Shown here: positions 60,449 through 64,000 of the stretch, one piece after another
Position numbering within the stretch: position 1 is the first letter of the stretch
Layout of the letters: each line of letters starts with the position of its first letter
Source: Variovorax boronicumulans
GTDB lineage: Bacteria; Pseudomonadota; Gammaproteobacteria; Burkholderiales; Burkholderiaceae_C
DNA: 64,000 nucleotides
Direction of reading: 5' to 3'
Assembly (NCBI RefSeq): GCF_019352895.1
Contig: NZ_JAAAFX010000004.1
Span: 1 to 64,000 of the forward strand
Position numbers and translations under genes: made by a program
Notes under the pieces: generated by a model
What the model was told of the DNA's origin: nothing
Seen by the model: the letters and a program-made list of their open reading frames with translations, nothing else
The model's database searches: none

Positions 60449-60841
60449 TTAAGAACTCGGGTAGCTGATGAAGTCCAAGCTGCAGCGATACAGCTTCAGC
60501 TCGGGGTCGTAGTCGTCGAAGCCGCCGGCGAACCGCGTCGGCGTTGCCAGCGAGCCCATGGCTGCAATGACCTGCAACCGCAGCGCGCGCGCCAGCGGAA
60601 AGGTCCGCTCGAGCAGATCGATCTGCGTGCGCGTGTTTGGCGTGTTGTCACCGTCATCGCCGCAGAGGTCTTCGATGACCTCGCTGCTGACGAAGACATA
60701 TCGGATCGCCGGGACGTCTGGCACGGCCGGCGCCTGCGGGAAGGTAAGCGGGTAGACGCGCCACTGCGGCGGGTCGGGCGGCACCACAGGCACAGGCACC
60801 AATCCTTTCAGCGCGACGAAGATCTCTTTTTCCAGGCTCAT
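60449..60841 (-). CDS. DUF3168 tail completion protein
   Basis: 130 aa with EIFVALKGLVPVPVVPPDP, then PAIRYVFVSSEVIEDLCGD and SLDFISYPSS, the DUF3168 tail-terminator pattern (lambda gpU-like). It overlaps the HK97 gp10-like stop by four bases. It caps the tail tube at the head-proximal end. Confidence 0.82.
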   Translation of the reverse strand: MSLEKEIFVALKGLVPVPVVPPDPPQWRVYPLTFPQAPAVPDVPAIRYVFVSSEVIEDLCGDDGDNTPNTRTQIDLLERTFPLARALRLQVIAAMGSLATPTRFAGGFDDYDPELKLYRCSLDFISYPSS

Positions 60842-61269
60842 TTGCCCCTCGCGATTCGGTCGCTGATGACGCTCTTCATCGTCTCGATTGCGCGCTGCAC
60901 GTTCTCATCGAACGCTGGCCGCAGGAAGGGCTGTGGCGTGTTCCGGATGGACCCGAACTCCACGAACTGCCCGTAGTACGCTGACAGCTCGCCGCTTGCC
61001 TTCTGACCTTTCGTGCGCTTGCGGCGCACCGTCACGATGTGCTCGCTGGTCAAAGTGCTTTGCGACTTGCCCAGACGCTTGGTGATGATGTTCTTGGCCA
61101 GGTTGCCGGTGCGCTTCGGCGCTTTCTCTTGCGCCGACTTCTTCACAACGTTCGCCGCCGCACCCGTGGCGCCGCGGGCGATCTTCACAGTCATCTCCTC
61201 GCCCATTGCCTGCAGCTTCTGGCCGAGCGCCTGCAGCCCCTCGACCTTGAATCGGACGGCGTCAACCAA
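60838..61269 (-). CDS. HK97 gp10-like head-tail protein
   Basis: 143 aa from a TTG at 61269, which has GGAG seven bases upstream. An ATG at 61320 would force 59 bases of overlap. FKVEGLQALGQKLQAMGEEM and SAYYGQFVEFGSIRNTPQPFLRPAF are the gp10 signatures. It helps join head and tail. Confidence 0.85.
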   Translation of the reverse strand: MVDAVRFKVEGLQALGQKLQAMGEEMTVKIARGATGAAANVVKKSAQEKAPKRTGNLAKNIITKRLGKSQSTLTSEHIVTVRRKRTKGQKASGELSAYYGQFVEFGSIRNTPQPFLRPAFDENVQRAIETMKSVISDRIARGK

Positions 61270-61588
61270 GGTTCGCTCCGGTCTCGCAGGCCAGGTCCAA
61301 CCGCTCCCGGCTTTCTTCATCGGGCAGCACCGCCTTGATGTCGAAGATCGTCGACCCGAAAACGACGCGCATGTTCGCGGACACGTCGGTGCGCCGGCGG
61401 ATCCGGATCGATGCGCGCGCCACGCTCACGGGCGCCTCGCTCTTCACCGTCTCAACGCCCGACAGATAGCGCACGTTCGCCCACACCGACGCGACATCAG
61501 CCCAGGCCTGCGAAGGCTGGCCAACGTCGTCCTGGCCGAGCTGGAGGCGCTGGATCGTGATGCGGCTGCTCAATGGACCGATCAGCAT
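61262..61588 (-). CDS. Head closure protein (SPP1 gp16-like)
   Basis: 108 aa, beta-rich: LSSRITIQRLQ, then VWANVRYLSGVETVKSEAPVSVARASIRIR, the head-tail adaptor pattern. It plugs the portal between connector and tail. Starts next to the connector stop. Confidence 0.85.
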   Translation of the reverse strand: MLIGPLSSRITIQRLQLGQDDVGQPSQAWADVASVWANVRYLSGVETVKSEAPVSVARASIRIRRRTDVSANMRVVFGSTIFDIKAVLPDEESRERLDLACETGANLG

Positions 61589-62068
61589 TTACACCCCCAG
61601 TCCGATGCGGTAAGGAAACAGGAGATGTTGTGCGCCGAGCTTCAGCTCAGCAACGATGGTGCCAACCACGTTCTCCTGCCTGTTCTCGAAGAGGTGGCCC
61701 AGGATCAGTAGGATGCCGGCCTGGATCATCGAGTTGACGACGATGCCGCAGCGCGTTTCCAGCGCCTTGGCTTGCGCCTCGGTGTAGACCCTGCACGCGA
61801 AGTCGCGGGCAGCGCAGCGCGCCACAGGGTTGCCAATCTCATTCGCGACCAGCATGGCGGCGTCGTAGACCTCGCCCGCGGCGATGAGCGCAGCAGGCAC
61901 AGCGGCCACAGCCTCGTCGAGTTCACCCTGCGTGGCGAAGACCGCACGGTTGAGGAACGTCGAAGCGCTGAGCTCAGCGGCGTCGAGGTATGGCTGCACT
62001 TGGTCGTCCGGGTAGTCGTCGTCGAGCCGAAGGTGCGCCTTGGCCGCGGGAAGTTCGATCAGGGCCAT
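61589..62068 (-). CDS. Head-tail connector protein (gp6-like)
   Basis: 159 aa, helical: AAKAHLRLDDDYPDDQVQPYLDAAELSASTFLNR is the phage-connector-1 start. The ATG at 62068 has AAGGAACC upstream. An adjacent TTG is possible. The last 60 residues are longer than the family core. Confidence 0.82.
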   Translation of the reverse strand: MALIELPAAKAHLRLDDDYPDDQVQPYLDAAELSASTFLNRAVFATQGELDEAVAAVPAALIAAGEVYDAAMLVANEIGNPVARCAARDFACRVYTEAQAKALETRCGIVVNSMIQAGILLILGHLFENRQENVVGTIVAELKLGAQHLLFPYRIGLGV

Positions 62069-62092
62069 CAAGGTTCCTTGGGCGCAGAGCGC

Positions 62093-62284
62093 TTACTTCT
62101 TGCTCTTGTTCTCGGGATCGGCGGCCTTCTTGTTCGACGCGGCGGGTGCCTTCTTGGCGCCCGCCTCCTCGACGAAGCCAGCCTTATGCAGATCCGAGGC
62201 GATGCCATCGGGGATCTCGCGCTCTTCGCCGCGGTGCATTGAATAGATGCCGTGGACGAAAGAGGTTTTCGCTTTGACTTTCAT
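62093..62284 (-). CDS. Small head-module protein, function unknown
   Basis: 63 aa (VKAKTSFVHGIYSMHRGEEREIPDG, then a basic tail KKAADPENKSKK). AAGGAG stands at the right distance from the ATG. Small proteins like this sit after the capsid in many siphophages and may be head decorations. Family name not certain. Confidence 0.65.
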   Translation of the reverse strand: MKVKAKTSFVHGIYSMHRGEEREIPDGIASDLHKAGFVEEAGAKKAPAASNKKAADPENKSKK

Positions 62285-62302
62285 GTGATGCTCCTTGAGA
62301 GA

Positions 62303-62322
62303 GCCCCGGCCGAAGCCGGGGC
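62303..62322 (-). terminator. Stable UUCG hairpin after capsid gene
   Basis: Perfect 8-bp arms GCCCCGGC and GCCGGGGC around TTCG, between the capsid and 63-aa genes, with no T-run on the minus strand. More likely an RNA-stability or partial attenuation hairpin than a full terminator. Confidence 0.5.
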
Positions 62323-62328
62323 GGAACG

Positions 62329-63615
62329 TTACGGTGCGGGAGTGATGTCGCCCTTGATGAAGGCTTCCGGCCGGTAGACGGCCAGGCCCAGGCGCTCTTC
62401 CGCCAGGATCGTGACCATGTTCTTGATGAAGTCGTCCTCGTTCTCGGTCGCGATCATCACGTTGGCCTGCATGCGGTCGAACAGCTGGGCGCCGAGCTTG
62501 AACGCACCCACCAGGAACGTGTCGACGGTCATTGCCTGCGTGCCCACCACCGGGCGGCCCCACAGCGTAGGCTGTGCCAGCGCTTGCGGGTTCGCGAAGA
62601 TGTAGGCGCCGGTCGAGTCCTTGGTCAGCTCGATCGCAGCCCAGTCGGACGGATGCAGCACGATGCCGGTCGAGGGGTATTCGGCGAGCTCGGCCTGCAG
62701 CATGGCCAGGCGCAGCACGTCGATGCGCGTCGGCGCCGCCACGGTGATCGGGGCCGCGTAGGCAGTCGCCTGCGTGTAGATACCGTTCAGGTTGTTGCCC
62801 ACGCCCGAGCCCTTGAGCAGCTGGCCCTCCTCGACGTACGACAGCATGTAGCGCAGGCGACCGTCGATGTACGACTGCAGCATGGCGGCATCGGCCAGGA
62901 TTTCGGTCGAGGCCTTGACGTAGGTCGCGATCTTTACCACGGCGCTCGAGACCAGGTCAAAGGTGATGTCGGACTTGGGCTTCGCCGCACCTTCGGCGAC
63001 GGTCGCCGCCATGTTCTGGAAACCCGTCTCCTTCACGTACTGGATCAGGTTCGAGCTCGTGCGGCCAGGCGTGAGCAGGTCGCGCACCGTCATGCGGCGA
63101 TCCGGCGCGGCGACGATGCCCGCGAGACGATCAGGAGCCACCGTGTCGCCAGCGCTGGCCGGGTCGGACGTGATGCTGACGATGGCCTTGACGGGCATGT
63201 TGAAGCCCTTCTTGTAGTTGCCCTCGGCGACGTACTTCTTGAACTCTTCCGAGTTCACGACTTCGGCGCCGGCCGTCTTGATCTGCTCGGCATTGCCGCC
63301 GGCACGGCGGTCGAGCTTCTGTTCGGCTTCGGTGAGGCGCGCTTGCAGCTCGCCCTGCTTCACGAGCATCTCGTCGACCTTGCCCTTCGTCTCCAGCGAC
63401 ATGTCGCCCGACTTCCTGGCCTCGGCTAGGGCCTTCTCGCCGAGCTCCTTGGTCTGGTCGCTGATCTTGTCGAGAGCCTTCTTGATCTCGAACGGACTGT
63501 CGTCGGCCGCGCGCAGCACCATGCCCACGCGGGTCATGTGGCTGAAGAGGATGTCGTGCAGCATGGCACCGATGGCGGCCAGAGCGACGAAGAGGTTGTG
63601 CTTGATGCGGGTCAT
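62329..63615 (-). CDS. HK97-fold major capsid protein
   Basis: 428 aa. Residues about 35-100 are a coiled-coil scaffold (KALDKISDQTKELGEKALAEA, VKQGELQARLTEAEQKL), probably removed by the prohead protease. The fold follows: RLAGIVAAPDRRMTVRDLLTPGRT, VKASTEILADAAMLQSYIDGRL, LHPSDWAAIELTKD, and FDRMQANVMIATENEDDFIKNMVTILAEERLGL. GAAAGG precedes the ATG. Confidence 0.92.
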   Translation of the reverse strand: MTRIKHNLFVALAAIGAMLHDILFSHMTRVGMVLRAADDSPFEIKKALDKISDQTKELGEKALAEARKSGDMSLETKGKVDEMLVKQGELQARLTEAEQKLDRRAGGNAEQIKTAGAEVVNSEEFKKYVAEGNYKKGFNMPVKAIVSITSDPASAGDTVAPDRLAGIVAAPDRRMTVRDLLTPGRTSSNLIQYVKETGFQNMAATVAEGAAKPKSDITFDLVSSAVVKIATYVKASTEILADAAMLQSYIDGRLRYMLSYVEEGQLLKGSGVGNNLNGIYTQATAYAAPITVAAPTRIDVLRLAMLQAELAEYPSTGIVLHPSDWAAIELTKDSTGAYIFANPQALAQPTLWGRPVVGTQAMTVDTFLVGAFKLGAQLFDRMQANVMIATENEDDFIKNMVTILAEERLGLAVYRPEAFIKGDITPAP

Positions 63616-63633
63616 GGAATACCTTTCGGGAAT

Positions 63634-63654
63634 AAAAAAACCGCCCGAAGGCGG
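63634..63654 (-). terminator. Intrinsic terminator between protease and capsid genes
   Basis: CCGCC and GGCGG around TTCG with T7 on the minus strand. It lies between the prohead protease stop and the capsid start, so capsid expression needs read-through or its own promoter. Confidence 0.78.
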
Positions 63655-63679
63655 CAGGAGAAAGAAGAGACGTGGACTG

Positions 63680-64000
63680 CTACAGCGTGAACTCGGTCAG
63701 CAGCTGCAGCGCTTCGCTGGTTTCGGCCACGCACTCCCGTGCCTGCCAGTTCTTGAAGCCGTGCACAGCGATATGCTCGGCGTCAGTCCGACTGAATCCC
63801 TTCTCCCGAAGGAACTCTTCGAATTCGCGGATGGTGGGCTTGTCGCCCGCCAGCAATTTGGACTTCACGGCATCGATCTGCGCCTCGGCGTTCGCCGGGA
63901 ACGTGACGATGCTGATCTCCTGCAGGTCGAGCTTGGTCAGCGTGCGGATGCCGGTCTTCTCGTCCATCGAGGAGCCCTCGACGTAGTAGCCAATCGACAA
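63680..64000 (-). CDS. HK97-type prohead protease, C-terminal part
   Basis: The frame enters from the right edge and its start is outside the window. Visible are SIGYYVEGSS, then LTKLDLQEISIVTFPANAEAQI, the C-terminal signature of the prohead protease family (strand before the conserved PANAEA). It ends 65 bases before the capsid start. It matures the capsid by cutting off the scaffold. Confidence 0.88.
   Translation of the reverse strand: MSIGYYVEGSSMDEKTGIRTLTKLDLQEISIVTFPANAEAQIDAVKSKLLAGDKPTIREFEEFLREKGFSRTDAEHIAVHGFKNWQARECVAETSEALQLLTEFTL

Larger units (their letters stand above)
45627..64000. mobile_element. Siphovirus-type prophage, left part, cut by window edge
   Basis: Integrase plus a full late module (capsid, tail, lysis) read as one element. 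All late genes are on the minus strand. Terminase, portal and early control genes are not in the window and should lie to the right. The left boundary is somewhere in 45173-45626. Confidence 0.9.

Noticed and set aside
61270..61320. Upstream ATG start for the gp10-like gene
   Set aside because: It would add 17 residues unlike the family and overlap the previous gene. The TTG at 61269 has a proper GGAG site.
1..64000. tRNA, rRNA or CRISPR elements anywhere in the window
   Set aside because: I looked for T-loop patterns, rRNA stretches and regular repeat/spacer arrays and saw none. A tRNA scan would settle this for the phage attachment site.

Overview
The window is high-GC DNA with tight operons, many ATGA or GTGA start/stop overlaps, Bug-type periplasmic receptors, extradiol-ring-cleavage-type genes and RraA-family aldolases. 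This points to a betaproteobacterium of the Burkholderiales, most like Comamonadaceae such as Variovorax. That placement is inferred from gene content, not from a marker gene. About 45 kb is chromosome rich in catabolic and transport genes. The last 18.4 kb is the left part of a siphovirus-type prophage that runs off the right edge. I see no rRNA, tRNA or CRISPR array.

Chromosome, left to right. (1) 23-7034 (+) is a catabolic operon: amidohydrolase-type aromatic decarboxylase, MFS carrier, outer-membrane SphA/MetA-type channel, HSL-type esterase, FAH-family hydrolase, extradiol-dioxygenase-like VOC protein and an NTF2-fold protein. (2) 7393-15755 (-) converges on it: Bug receptor, cyclase, lipocalin-like protein, BKACE (DUF849) enzyme, a polyamine/Fe-type ABC transporter with a fused permease, and two NTF2-fold genes, the last one frameshifted. 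A divergent TetR gene at 16092 shares an intergenic region holding two near-identical operator-like sites. (3) 16890-20460 is a LysR gene divergent from two tandem RraA-family aldolases and a class I aminotransferase. A LysR remnant follows at about 20671-20950. (4) 21123-30915 is a RutR-like TetR gene divergent from a long operon: UDG-like protein, GMC oxidoreductase, NIPSNAP protein, BMP-type receptor, double ATPase, two permeases and a TRZ/ATZ-type amidohydrolase. Two RutR-type palindromes sit in the intergenic region, so this looks like a nucleobase or nucleoside uptake and catabolism operon that carries a UDG-fold gene. (5) 31170-36350 is a DUF2760 gene followed by two unusual Hsp70-like ATPases. 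(6) 36624-45172 holds aspartate dehydrogenase, a class V PLP enzyme, an amino-acid ABC receptor with a fused double permease but no ATPase, a CHRD lipoprotein, two small hypotheticals, a methyltransferase and a DUF2946-like protein.

Prophage (45.6 kb to the edge). A P4-type tyrosine integrase and a secreted nuclease read rightward. All late genes read leftward: prohead protease (cut by the edge), HK97 capsid, connector, closure and tail-completion proteins, tail tube, a G/GT pair with an A-AAA-AAC slippery site, tape measure, a gene-transfer-agent-like tail tip (DUF2460, DUF2163, NlpC/P60, 1078-aa hub), two appendage proteins, then a lysis block of two holin-like proteins, muramidase and nested Rz/Rz1. 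UUCG-loop hairpins with T-runs separate the modules.

The leads I rate highest are the DUF2760/Hsp70/Hsp70 cassette, the UDG-like protein under RutR-type sites, the programmed frameshift, and the FCCH-like insertions in two tail proteins.
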